From a virus: a stretch of DNA of 23,476 bases. Of this stretch, positions 7,754-13,715 are shown in pieces. The notes beneath the pieces were generated by a model that was not told where the DNA came from, searched no databases, and saw only the letters and a list, made by a program, of their open reading frames with translations. Location: positions 1 to 23,476 of IMG/VR virus record IMGVR_UViG_3300025590_000046. One strand, written 5' to 3'. The position numbers and the translations under genes are program-made. The stretch's first letter is position 1; each line of letters starts with the position of its first letter.

Positions 7754-7771
7754 GATTATATTTATATAATC
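7754..7771. repeat. 18-bp AT palindrome upstream of a promoter
   Basis: GATTATAT-TT-ATATAATC, an 8-bp perfect inverted repeat with a 2-bp centre. It lies 15 bp upstream of the -35 box at 7787 and could be an operator; random occurrence is more likely in such AT-rich DNA. Confidence 0.35.
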
Positions 7772-7786
7772 AAAATTTATATTAAT

Positions 7787-7815
7787 TTGACTTTTAACTC
7801 CGATTAATATATAAC
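7787..7815 (+). promoter_or_regulatory. Sigma70-type promoter for the 7848-9077 genes
   Basis: TTGACT (7787-7792), a 17-bp spacer and TATAAC (7810-7815), upstream of five closely spaced small genes that end at the terminator at 9098. Confidence 0.6.
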
Positions 7816-7847
7816 GTTAACTTAACTTTACTAAAAGGATATTAAAA

Positions 7848-8159
7848 ATGATTAATACAATACAAGATTTAAAACAATGCAATAAAAACTATTTTACTAA
7901 AGAAAATAAAAAATTCTTTAATGATATAGAATACAAAGTTTTAAAAGCTAAAAAAACAAAAACCATGTACTTAGTAACTTTAACCGCAAAATTTTCAGAT
8001 ATGTTTGACGGAATAAAAAAGTACGTTTATACCATTAAACCAATAACTGAAACGGGTTCTATTTTATCGTTTCAATTTTCAAATAATGGTGAATTAAAAA
8101 CATTTGATAATGAATTCACATCTTTAACCGATGTTAAAGAATATCTAAAAGGGGTATAA
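7848..8159 (+). CDS. Hypothetical protein (103 aa), AT-rich block
   Basis: Preceded by AAAAGGA and ATG. The product has many beta-type segments (KTMYLVTLTAKFSD, KKYVYTIKPI, SILSFQFSNNGELKTF) and ends in VKEYLKGV. The same C-terminal YLKGV ending occurs in the next gene because both end in the shared AAAAGGGG-T module that serves as the following ribosome-binding site. No family is recognised. Confidence 0.65.
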   Translation: MINTIQDLKQCNKNYFTKENKKFFNDIEYKVLKAKKTKTMYLVTLTAKFSDMFDGIKKYVYTIKPITETGSILSFQFSNNGELKTFDNEFTSLTDVKEYLKGV

Positions 8160-8160
8160 A

Positions 8161-8298
8161 ATGACAATCACTAAAAACTATAACGGTTCAGTAACAATTT
8201 CAGATATAAAAGACAATCAATACTACAACCAAACTTATTATTTTTATACCTTGAGAGAGGCTAAAAAACTATTTAAACAATATTTAAAAGGGGTTTAA
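8161..8298 (+). CDS. Hypothetical protein (45 aa), AT-rich block
   Basis: A 45-codon gene, ATG 8161 to TAA 8298, directly behind the 103-aa gene and with the strong AAAAGGGG ribosome-binding module 7 nt upstream. The product starts MTITKNYNGSVTISDI, is Tyr-rich in the middle (YYNQTYYFYTL) and ends with a helix, REAKKLFKQYLKGV. It may be a short beta-beta-alpha protein. No known family. Confidence 0.6.
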   Translation: MTITKNYNGSVTISDIKDNQYYNQTYYFYTLREAKKLFKQYLKGV

Positions 8299-8299
8299 A

Positions 8300-8506
8300 A
8301 TGAGAAAATTAAATAATACACAGAAAAAAATGATTGATAATTTTATAAAAAACAATCGTTCTGCAGGAATTTTTTTACCATGTAGCGTAATTGATTCTAG
8401 CGGTGAAATTGAAAATATAAATAGTTATGAGTCAGTTTGGAGTGACATTGAACGCTACTATTCAGACAATGTTAAGCCTCAAAAACTTACAACCTGGAGT
8501 TTATAA
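8300..8506 (+). CDS. Hypothetical protein (68 aa), AT-rich block
   Basis: Starts one base after the previous stop, behind the AAAAGGGGTTTAAA module. The product begins with a basic helix (MRKLNNTQKKMIDNFIKNNR), followed by GIFLPCSVIDSSGEIENI and an acidic, Tyr-containing C-terminus. No motif recognised. It is part of the co-oriented block that ends at 9077. Confidence 0.6.
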   Translation: MRKLNNTQKKMIDNFIKNNRSAGIFLPCSVIDSSGEIENINSYESVWSDIERYYSDNVKPQKLTTWSL

Positions 8507-8507
8507 A

Positions 8508-8795
8508 ATGAAAACATATAAACAATTAAAAGAATTTATAAATGAATTAGAATCAGATTTAAATAGATATTATAAATATGATACTAACGATTTTTTAATT
8601 AATGCCATTATAAAAGAAAATGAAAATGCTTTAAAATACTATGAAAGAATAAAATATAAATTTGAATGTAAGTTTAAATATTCCCTTGCATGGTGCTGTA
8701 AATATAAAAAGCAATATGATTTTGAAAAATATTTAAAGCATAATGAAAATAGTTTAAAGCCTTATCACTTAAATAAAGAATTAATACATATATAA
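8508..8795 (+). CDS. Hypothetical protein (95 aa), AT-rich block
   Basis: I start this gene at ATG 8508, one base after the previous stop and with TGGAG upstream; an in-frame ATG at 8427 would bury it in the upstream gene. The product is helical, very rich in Lys, Tyr, Asn and Glu (MKTYKQLKEFINELESDLN at the start), with cysteines in FECKFKYSLAWCCKYKK. No family recognised. Confidence 0.55.
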   Translation: MKTYKQLKEFINELESDLNRYYKYDTNDFLINAIIKENENALKYYERIKYKFECKFKYSLAWCCKYKKQYDFEKYLKHNENSLKPYHLNKELIHI

Positions 8796-8807
8796 AAGGG
8801 GTTTAAA

Positions 8808-9077
8808 ATGTATATAAGAGAAAATAGTTTTATAGAAAGCCTATTAAATAACATTGAGAAAAATACAGATAATAATCAACATTCTGAAAATGTTATGCTA
8901 ATCGTTTCAAATTATGGCACAGATGTTCAAAAAGAAGAATGTTATGAATTGCTACAGCATCATTTAAAAGAAGGTTCTTTATCTTCTATCACATCAACTG
9001 CTAGAAAGTATCTATTAAAAGATGTATTAAATAATATGGATAAATCACTTTCAAAGGCGATAAACTCCAAATTATAA
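8808..9077 (+). CDS. Hypothetical protein (89 aa), AT-rich block
   Basis: The last gene of the accessory block, with the AAAAGGGGTTTAAA module immediately before its ATG and a strong terminator 20 nt after its stop. The product is helical and polar; the C-terminal half reads KEECYELLQHHLKEGSLSSI and RKYLLKDVLNNMDKSLSKAI. No family recognised. Position and composition suggest a host-takeover or accessory role. Confidence 0.6.
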   Translation: MYIRENSFIESLLNNIEKNTDNNQHSENVMLIVSNYGTDVQKEECYELLQHHLKEGSLSSITSTARKYLLKDVLNNMDKSLSKAINSKL

Positions 9078-9097
9078 CCTTTCACTCCAAATACAAC

Positions 9098-9128
9098 GCC
9101 CATAATCAACCGTTATGGGCTTTTTTTT
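9098..9128 (+). terminator. Rho-independent terminator of the accessory block
   Basis: GCCCATAA, seven-base loop, TTATGGGC, then eight T. A complete intrinsic terminator 20 nt after the stop at 9077. Confidence 0.92.
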
Positions 9129-9157
9129 ATCTACTTGATACCTTATATCCACCAAAT

Positions 9158-9180
9158 AAAAAAAGGCTCTCATGAGCCTT
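9158..9180 (-). terminator. Rho-independent terminator on the minus strand
   Basis: On the minus strand AAGGCTC, four-base loop, GAGCCTT followed by seven T. It faces the plus-strand terminator at 9098. As no minus-strand protein gene lies just upstream, it marks the end of some other minus-strand transcript. Confidence 0.85.
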
Positions 9181-9445
9181 ATATAACTTTCTTTACCGTT
9201 CCATTTCTTTAGGGTATAAAATACCCTTGAGCTTTATTATAACATAATTAAAGATTAATATCAATATATTTATATAGATAAAGGTAGTTTTATATATGAA
9301 TAAAGGTGCATAAATAATAACGGGGATTTTTTAGAAAGGTTTATAATGAAATGATAAATACAATTATAGCCGTTTAATCATAGGATAAAATCGTTATCTA
9401 GTATTATATGAAAGGCTGTATATTTTTGTTATCATATGTATGGTA

Positions 9446-9480
9446 AGATAAGTTTTTCGCTAGAGGCTACAAACTTATCT
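9446..9480. repeat. 10-bp inverted repeat, 15-nt loop
   Basis: AGATAAGTTT and AAACTTATCT match perfectly around a GC-richer loop (TTCGCTAGAGGCTAC) that can itself pair weakly. It is inside the candidate noncoding RNA. Confidence 0.6.
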
Positions 9481-9542
9481 AGCTATATGAATGAACGGGT
9501 ATGAACGGTTATCTTATTTATTAATGCCTTTGTATGGTTTAG

Positions 9543-9571
9543 ATTTTATCATATTTATTTTCAAAAGTCAA
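9543..9571 (-). promoter_or_regulatory. Minus-strand promoter with extended -10
   Basis: On the minus strand TTGACT, a 17-bp spacer and TGATAAAAT (extended -10 TGnTAAAAT). It points toward the gene-free region and the terminator at 9158. The 23-bp repeat lies just upstream of it. Confidence 0.65.
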
Positions 9572-9576
9572 TGCTC

Positions 9577-9599
9577 TACTGATTTGTTTTACTTATCAC
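9577..9599 (+). repeat. 23-bp operator-like repeat, copy 2
   Basis: Second copy of the element at 7356-7378, in the same orientation, differing only at the two central variable bases (TT instead of AG). It lies between the minus-strand promoter (9543-9571) and the plus-strand early promoter (9638-9666), as expected for a shared operator. Confidence 0.65.
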
Positions 9600-9637
9600 A
9601 ATCCCCTCTTTGATAAATATAATTGTTGCTAACTGTA

Positions 9638-9666
9638 TTGACAAGATACTTTTACCTGTATAAAGT
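9638..9666 (+). promoter_or_regulatory. Early promoter for the 9708-10670 genes
   Basis: TTGACA (9638-9643) followed after 17 bp by TAAAGT (9661-9666), or after 15 bp by TATAAA. About 40 nt of leader precede ATG 9708. Confidence 0.6.
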
Positions 9667-9707
9667 TATTCCTGTTGTAAAGATAAATTAACTATATAAG
9701 GAATGAT

Positions 9708-9830
9708 ATGGATAAAGTATACATAGAATTGCTAGAAAGATACATCATAGAATTATCTATGCAAGGTTATAGAGGTCATACATTAATCAATGTTGCTAAA
9801 GAATTAGCAATTCAGGGGGTAAAATCATGA
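9708..9830 (+). CDS. Small early protein (40 aa)
   Basis: A 40-codon gene, ATG 9708 to TGA 9830, with ATAAGGA upstream. The product is amphipathic helical (MDKVYIELLERYIIELSMQG, then a second helix INVAKELAIQGVKS), resembling a short helix-turn-helix-sized fold, but no DNA-binding motif is certain. It is the first gene of the early operon and overlaps the next start (ATGA). Confidence 0.6.
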   Translation: MDKVYIELLERYIIELSMQGYRGHTLINVAKELAIQGVKS

Positions 9831-9943
9831 AGGAATACGGAGATTTAAACGGGGATGAGGATGATATTGCTTATGAGCGTCAGCTTATAGAAGATAACAA
9901 TCCTAACGATGAACCAAACTTTGATGATTGGGAGGACGCGTAA
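9827..9943 (+). CDS. Small acidic early protein (38 aa)
   Basis: A 38-codon gene coupled to both neighbours (ATGA before, TAATG after), with AGGGGGT as ribosome-binding site. The product is extremely acidic (GDLNGDEDDIAYERQ and ends NFDDWEDA). Very acidic small early proteins in phages can act as DNA mimics or inhibitors, but that is only a possibility here. Confidence 0.6.
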   Translation: MKEYGDLNGDEDDIAYERQLIEDNNPNDEPNFDDWEDA

Positions 9944-10119
9944 TGGCAGTTAAACTAAACGCTAATGGTCTTTATTCGTATGTACCAGAAACTAATAAAG
10001 AGAAATTGATAGATGAGATAACAAGTAAGCACCCTCATTTTACTTATGGCGATAATGCTGAAAGGTTATGGAATGAGGATGAGGAATATTTAGAAGATAT
10101 TATAAGGGGAGTAGCGTAA
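9943..10119 (+). CDS. Small early protein (58 aa)
   Basis: I start it at ATG 9943, which shares bases with the previous stop (TAATG) and has GGGAGGA upstream, rather than at the in-frame ATG 9928 inside the previous gene. The product begins MAVKLNANGLYSYVPETNKE and has an acidic C-terminal helix (WNEDEEYLEDIIRGVA). No family recognised. Confidence 0.65.
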   Translation: MAVKLNANGLYSYVPETNKEKLIDEITSKHPHFTYGDNAERLWNEDEEYLEDIIRGVA

Positions 10120-10295
10120 TGATAAAACTTATTTCTTTAAATTATTACGAAGGTATTGAAGAGGTAAAGCCTAAATTTCTATCGGCTTACCATAATATAG
10201 ATTCACGAATAATAAAGTTAGACTGTTTACAGGATGCAATTTATTATTTACAAGAGGAATACATTCAATTACTAGAGGGGAATAATCATGACTAA
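10119..10295 (+). CDS. Small early protein (58 aa)
   Basis: A 58-codon gene beginning at an ATG that overlaps the previous stop (TAATG), with AGGGGAG upstream. The product starts MIKLISLNYYEGIEEVKPKF and ends in a helix (DAIYYLQEEYIQLLEG). It overlaps the next gene by 8 nt. No family recognised. Confidence 0.6.
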   Translation: MIKLISLNYYEGIEEVKPKFLSAYHNIDSRIIKLDCLQDAIYYLQEEYIQLLEGNNHD

Positions 10296-10524
10296 AGCAG
10301 ATAAAGAGTTTGACGTAGGTTACCAAGTAGGCGTAAAGGCTGCAGGGCTGTTAGAAAAGAAGATAAAGAATCCTAACCATAACCATATGGCAGGGCTAGT
10401 ATCTAGCATACTAAACCTTTTGTACTTTTATGCACCGAAAGAAGAGTATGCAGACGAGTTACTAGAGTTTGCCGTAAACTTTGCTAAAGAAGAGGCAAAA
10501 GAAATGAAGGAAGGTATGAAATGA
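10288..10524 (+). CDS. Hypothetical early protein (78 aa)
   Basis: A 78-residue helical protein with GAGGGG before its ATG. It begins MTKADKEFDVGYQVGVKAAG and has a central LVSSILNLLYFYAPKEEY helix and an acidic/basic C-terminus. No motif recognised. It is joined to both neighbours by overlaps (8 nt before, ATGA after). Confidence 0.65.
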   Translation: MTKADKEFDVGYQVGVKAAGLLEKKIKNPNHNHMAGLVSSILNLLYFYAPKEEYADELLEFAVNFAKEEAKEMKEGMK

Positions 10525-10670
10525 GCCTAACCCCTGACCAAGAGAATGAGTTAGATGAGCTATACCAATATTATTATGACCAATTAGCAGACGAAGGTTG
10601 GACTGATACGGCATTAATATTGGAGGCGATAGACTTAGCAAGCAAGCATTATAGGGGGGAATGGGATTAA
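10521..10670 (+). CDS. Small acidic early protein (49 aa)
   Basis: A 49-codon gene, ATG 10521 to TAA 10670, coupled to the previous gene (ATGA) and preceded by AAGGTATGAA. The product is acidic and Tyr-rich (ENELDELYQYYYDQLADEGW) and helical. No family recognised. It ends the first early operon; a new promoter follows. Confidence 0.6.
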   Translation: MSLTPDQENELDELYQYYYDQLADEGWTDTALILEAIDLASKHYRGEWD

Positions 10671-10673
10671 TAT

Positions 10674-10702
10674 TTGCTAAGTATTTTATAGTATGTTAAA
10701 TT
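10674..10702 (+). promoter_or_regulatory. Promoter for the regulator-replication operon
   Basis: TTGCTA (10674-10679), a 17-bp spacer and TAAATT (10697-10702) preceded by TGT, giving an extended -10. It lies 32 nt before the Cro-like gene. Confidence 0.5.
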
Positions 10703-10733
10703 ACCTTTTCATTAATTTATGGAGTAAAGCAAG

Positions 10734-10931
10734 ATGATGGTATCAGACGCATTAGAAAAACTAGGCAACATTAGCATTACTGATTTAGCAAAACGATTGG
10801 ATGTTAGCAGACAAGCCGTTTGGTATTGGAAGGCAAACGGACTGCCTAAACTAAGGATGTATGAGATAAGGGAGATGATAGAAAATGATAGCAAGGGAAG
10901 AGATACTAGCGAGATTCAGCAAGGTATATAG
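10734..10931 (+). CDS. Cro-like helix-turn-helix regulator (65 aa)
   Basis: A small DNA-binding protein. Residues about 13-40 (ISITDLAKRLDVSRQAVWYW) form a clear Cro/YdaS-type helix-turn-helix: a LA-x-x-LDVSR-QAV-x-x-W pattern, followed by GLPKLRMYEIREMI, the dimerisation-type helix seen in Cro proteins. GGAG lies 9 nt before ATG 10734; a second ATG follows immediately. It could repress early promoters, including those with the 23-bp repeat. Its last 47 nt overlap the primase-like gene in another frame. Confidence 0.8.
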   Translation: MMVSDALEKLGNISITDLAKRLDVSRQAVWYWKANGLPKLRMYEIREMIENDSKGRDTSEIQQGI

Positions 10932-11295
10932 GTCAGGCGAGGGCGAGTATCAATGCTTATGCCCTAGCCATAATGATAGGACTGCTAGCTTAGGTCTTAA
11001 GTTTAAAGAAGATAAGATGATACTGAATTGCTTTGCAGGTTGTAGCATGGAAGATATCATTGGCTCAGTAGGGTTATCATGGGCAGATGTTATGCCTAAC
11101 AGTATAGATACTGAATACAAGCCTGAGAAAAGGTTTAATCCTTACTCAGTATTGAAGGCTACAAGACAGGACTTATTATTTATAGCGGTATGTGCGGGTC
11201 ATGTAGCTAGCGGTAAAGCATTAGATAAAGAAGATAGTGAAAAGCTATTTAATATAACAGGAAGGTTAAGGGACGTATATGACTACACTAAATGA
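10885..11295 (+). CDS. Primase zinc-binding (CHC2-like) protein
   Basis: A 136-residue protein with the zinc ribbon of phage/DnaG primases: C26-P-S-H29 with NDRTASL next to it, then C49-F-A-G-C53 followed by SMEDI. The motif order fits CHC2 domains, where the finger recognises template sequence. There is no Toprim or AEP catalytic domain, so it is a stand-alone finger, or catalysis is provided elsewhere. The start at 10885 is needed for the conserved leading helix (EEILARFSKVYRSGEGEYQ). It overlaps the helicase gene by 17 nt, suggesting a two-polypeptide version of the T7 gp4 primase-helicase. Confidence 0.82.
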   Translation: MIAREEILARFSKVYRSGEGEYQCLCPSHNDRTASLGLKFKEDKMILNCFAGCSMEDIIGSVGLSWADVMPNSIDTEYKPEKRFNPYSVLKATRQDLLFIAVCAGHVASGKALDKEDSEKLFNITGRLRDVYDYTK

Positions 11296-12232
11296 GGTAG
11301 CTGAGAAGATGATAGTAAACGACTCCGAGATAGAGAGTTTTTTTGCGACCATAGATAGTGATGAGGCGGTAAAGATTAAAGCACCTAGCCATTATGCTGA
11401 TAGCATTATGGATTATTTTACTGAGGACGTGAATGGAGGCATACCCTTACCCTTTAGTCAGGCAGAAGGAAGGTTTGCTGTACGAGATGGAGAGGTGACT
11501 ATTGTATCAGGCTATTCTGGGCATGGTAAAACCGCATGGTTAAGTTATGTTGTGTACCATATGCTAAGAGAGCATAAGTGTTTGATAGCTAGCTTTGAAA
11601 TGCAACCAAGAGCTACGCTAGGTAGGATGATACAACAGGCTGGCAATGCTATGCCAACACAGGACGCAATAGATACTTTTGTAGAGAGCGTAGATGAGAA
11701 TTTATTTATCTATGACGCTGAAGGTGAAACGACTGCTAAAAAAGTACTATCAGTCATGCACTACGCTAGAAAAAAGCTCGGTGTTGAGGTATTTGTTATT
11801 GATTCACTCATGAAGGTAGGTATAAATGGTGATGACTACAATGGGCAGAAGGCTTTTATTAACAAGCTATGTACATTTGTTAGGGATAATGGTTCTCATG
11901 TATTCCTGGTGGCACATAGCCGTAAGACGCTTAACGAGTATGGCTCGCCTAGTAAGTTTGATGTTATGGGTTCATCTGACATCACTAACTTAGCAGATAA
12001 TTGCTTAACGGTATTCCGTAATAAGAAAAAGGAAGAGCTGATTAATAAGGGTGATGATAATGAGGAAGTAAACGGTATGAAAGACTGCTTTGTTATGGTC
12101 ACCAAGCAAAGGCATGGTACAGGGTGGGAAGGTAGCATGGGTTTATATTTTGATAACAAAACATTTCAATATACGGAGGCAAGACGAAATGCTCATAAAG
12201 GAATTCCTAAAAGAATTGAGTTTGACCTTTAG
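11279..12232 (+). CDS. Replicative DNA helicase, DnaB/gp4-like RecA core
   Basis: A 317-residue hexameric-type helicase core. Motifs: Walker A GYSGHGKT at 78-85; FEMQPRATLGRM (motif H1a) about 106-117; Walker B VFVIDSLMK about 171-179; VFLVAHSRK (motif H3) about 208-215; and KQRHGTGWEGSMGLYFD (motif H4 with arginine finger) about 276-292. It lacks the N-terminal DnaB domain, as phage enzymes often do. With the adjacent primase finger it would unwind and prime phage DNA; no DNA polymerase gene is in the window. Confidence 0.9.
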   Translation: MTTLNEVAEKMIVNDSEIESFFATIDSDEAVKIKAPSHYADSIMDYFTEDVNGGIPLPFSQAEGRFAVRDGEVTIVSGYSGHGKTAWLSYVVYHMLREHKCLIASFEMQPRATLGRMIQQAGNAMPTQDAIDTFVESVDENLFIYDAEGETTAKKVLSVMHYARKKLGVEVFVIDSLMKVGINGDDYNGQKAFINKLCTFVRDNGSHVFLVAHSRKTLNEYGSPSKFDVMGSSDITNLADNCLTVFRNKKKEELINKGDDNEEVNGMKDCFVMVTKQRHGTGWEGSMGLYFDNKTFQYTEARRNAHKGIPKRIEFDL

Positions 12233-12356
12233 CAAAGACTTTGAATACCGAGCTACCTCTAATGATGGTAAGGTATTTAAGTCAGTAGGATGGGATGAGG
12301 CAAACAGGAAGATAGAAAGAAGATTAATGAATAAGAAAAAAAGGCTTGACAAATAG
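12189..12356 (+). CDS. Small basic protein overlapping the helicase end (55 aa)
   Basis: I take ATG 12189, which has GGAGG about 10 nt upstream, instead of the in-frame ATG 12090 inside the helicase gene. The product begins MLIKEFLKELSLTFSKDFEY and ends strongly basic (RKIERRLMNKKKRLDK). It overlaps the helicase gene by 44 nt. It might assist replication; no family recognised. Confidence 0.6.
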   Translation: MLIKEFLKELSLTFSKDFEYRATSNDGKVFKSVGWDEANRKIERRLMNKKKRLDK

Positions 12357-12373
12357 AATTAACACTATAGAGT
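12346..12373 (+). promoter_or_regulatory. Possible promoter before the recombination genes
   Basis: Perfect TTGACA at 12346-12351, but the best -10 (TAGAGT, 16-bp spacer) is only moderate. It sits in the 62-nt gap before the gene at 12419. Confidence 0.35.
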
Positions 12374-12418
12374 AGTACCTAGAAACATTTATTAACCTTT
12401 AAGAAGAAGGAAGATTAT

Positions 12419-12616
12419 ATGAAAACCAACCAATACATACTTGATACTAATCAAGCAGACCTAGAGCAACAAGAACAACTACACGAACTATATTCAGAGA
12501 TAGAAAAAGAAGAGAAACGCACACAACTGCAAGCATTAACTAAAGCAGCGAGGGGTGAGTTTAATCTATTCGCTGAGATAAATAAATTTAATGAGATATA
12601 TGGGGAATCCAGATGA
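12419..12616 (+). CDS. Small helical protein before the recombination module (65 aa)
   Basis: Has AAGAAGGAAG before its ATG. The product is charged and helical, with a QADLEQQEQLHELYSEIEKE coiled-coil-like stretch and TKAARGEFNLFAEINKF near the end. Its stop overlaps the next ATG (ATGA), so it is coupled to the annealing-protein gene. Function unknown. Confidence 0.65.
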   Translation: MKTNQYILDTNQADLEQQEQLHELYSEIEKEEKRTQLQALTKAARGEFNLFAEINKFNEIYGESR

Positions 12617-13110
12617 GTAAGTACCAAGACTTAAGAAAGGTAGACGTTAGCAAACACACAGAAAAGAAAGGTAAGTTTACTTATCTGTCATGGGCATGGG
12701 CAGTAGACACATTACTACAACATGATGAGTCTGCTACATGGGGTTATGGAGAGCCTATGGTTATGAGTGATGGAAGTATGATGGTATTCTGTACAGTCCA
12801 TGCTTTTGGAAAGTCCATGACCGCACAACTACCTGTGCTAGACTTTAAGAACCAAGCAATTAAGAACCCTAATGCTATGCACTTGAATACAGCTATGCAA
12901 AGGTGTCTTGCTAAAGCCATAGCGTTACATGGTCTGGGCTTATACATCTTTCAAGGTGAAGACTTACCCGAAGGTGACGTGCTAGAACGCATTACTAACA
13001 TCTTTAATGAGCAAGGTATAGATGAGGCTAGAAAGTATTTCAACACACTAAGTGGTGGCGATAGAAAACTTTGTATGCCATTCATTGATAAAGTTAGGGA
13101 GGCTAAGTAA
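12613..13110 (+). CDS. DUF1071/ERF-like single-strand annealing protein
   Basis: A 165-residue protein starting MSKYQDLRKVDVSKHTEKKG then FTYLSWAWAVDTLLQHD, GMMVFCTVHAFGKSM-type beta segments and NTAMQRCLAKAIALHGLGLYIFQGEDLP. The LSWAWA and the QRCLAKA-ALHGLGLYI patterns are hallmarks of the DUF1071 (Sak/ERF-related) recombinases, which anneal single strands. It is followed directly by a YqaJ exonuclease and an SSB-like gene, a classic phage two-component recombination set (compare Red alpha/beta). The small gene upstream is coupled to it. Confidence 0.85.
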   Translation: MSKYQDLRKVDVSKHTEKKGKFTYLSWAWAVDTLLQHDESATWGYGEPMVMSDGSMMVFCTVHAFGKSMTAQLPVLDFKNQAIKNPNAMHLNTAMQRCLAKAIALHGLGLYIFQGEDLPEGDVLERITNIFNEQGIDEARKYFNTLSGGDRKLCMPFIDKVREAK

Positions 13111-13715
13111 TGGAGCAACGTAGCGAGGAATGGTTTGCCGCTAGGCTAGGCAAGGTAACTGCTAGCAAAATAAATGACATCATGGCTAGTGGTAGGTCTG
13201 GTGAGGCGATAAGCCGTAGGAATTATAGAACGCAGATTATATCTGAAAGACTAACAGGTAAGCGTGAAGAGATGTATGTCAATGCCGCCATGCAACATGG
13301 CATAGACACAGAAGATGAAGCAAGGGATGCGTATGTTTTTGACTACGCTGATGTAGAGGAAACAGGTCTGATAGACCACCCTACTATCCCTATGAGTGGT
13401 GCTAGTCCTGATGGACTAGTAGGTAAGGATGGTCTTATAGAAATTAAATGTCCTAAGACTACGACCCATACTACAACACTCATTTCACAGAAAGTCCCGA
13501 GCCACTATATGAATCAGATGATGTGGCAGATGGCTTGTACTGGGAGGGATTGGTGTGATTTTGTAAGCTATTCACCATTCTTTCCAGACAATCTAAAGAT
13601 GTTTGTGCGAAGAGTCCAGCGTGATGAAGAGCATATCAAACAGCTTGAAGATGAAGTAACGAAGTTCTTAACAGAAGTTGAGGATACTATTAAATTTTTA
13701 CAAGGAGTAAAGTAA
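13110..13715 (+). CDS. YqaJ-family recombination exonuclease
   Basis: A 201-residue YqaJ-type, lambda Exo-related nuclease of the PD-(D/E)XK fold. It shows QRSEEWFAARLGKVTASKIND at the N-terminus, HGIDTEDEARDAY (conserved Glu), GASPDGLVG (catalytic D101), GLIEIKCP (E111-x-K113) and a P-x-HYMNQMMWQMACTG helix with the conserved Gln. It would digest double-stranded ends to supply strands to the annealing protein encoded just before it. TAATG overlaps connect it to both neighbours. Confidence 0.92.
   Translation: MEQRSEEWFAARLGKVTASKINDIMASGRSGEAISRRNYRTQIISERLTGKREEMYVNAAMQHGIDTEDEARDAYVFDYADVEETGLIDHPTIPMSGASPDGLVGKDGLIEIKCPKTTTHTTTLISQKVPSHYMNQMMWQMACTGRDWCDFVSYSPFFPDNLKMFVRRVQRDEEHIKQLEDEVTKFLTEVEDTIKFLQGVK

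Larger units (their letters stand above)
9158..9535 (-). ncRNA. Candidate noncoding RNA, about 380 nt
   Basis: Between a good minus-strand promoter (9543-9571) and the terminator (9158-9180) I find only very short frames (13 codons or fewer) without ribosome-binding sites, so a transcript here would be noncoding. Visible hairpins: AGATAAGTTT/AAACTTATCT with a 15-nt loop (9446-9480), AGGGTAT/ATACCCT with a 3-nt loop (9211-9227) and the terminator stem. The region also holds two ATGAACGG direct repeats (9491-9506) and is AT-rich, so a replication origin is an alternative. No known RNA family is recognised. Confidence 0.5.

Noticed and set aside
9195-9420. Very short frames on both strands in the gene-free region
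   Set aside because: All are 13 codons or shorter or lack any ribosome-binding site; stop codons are dense in every frame.
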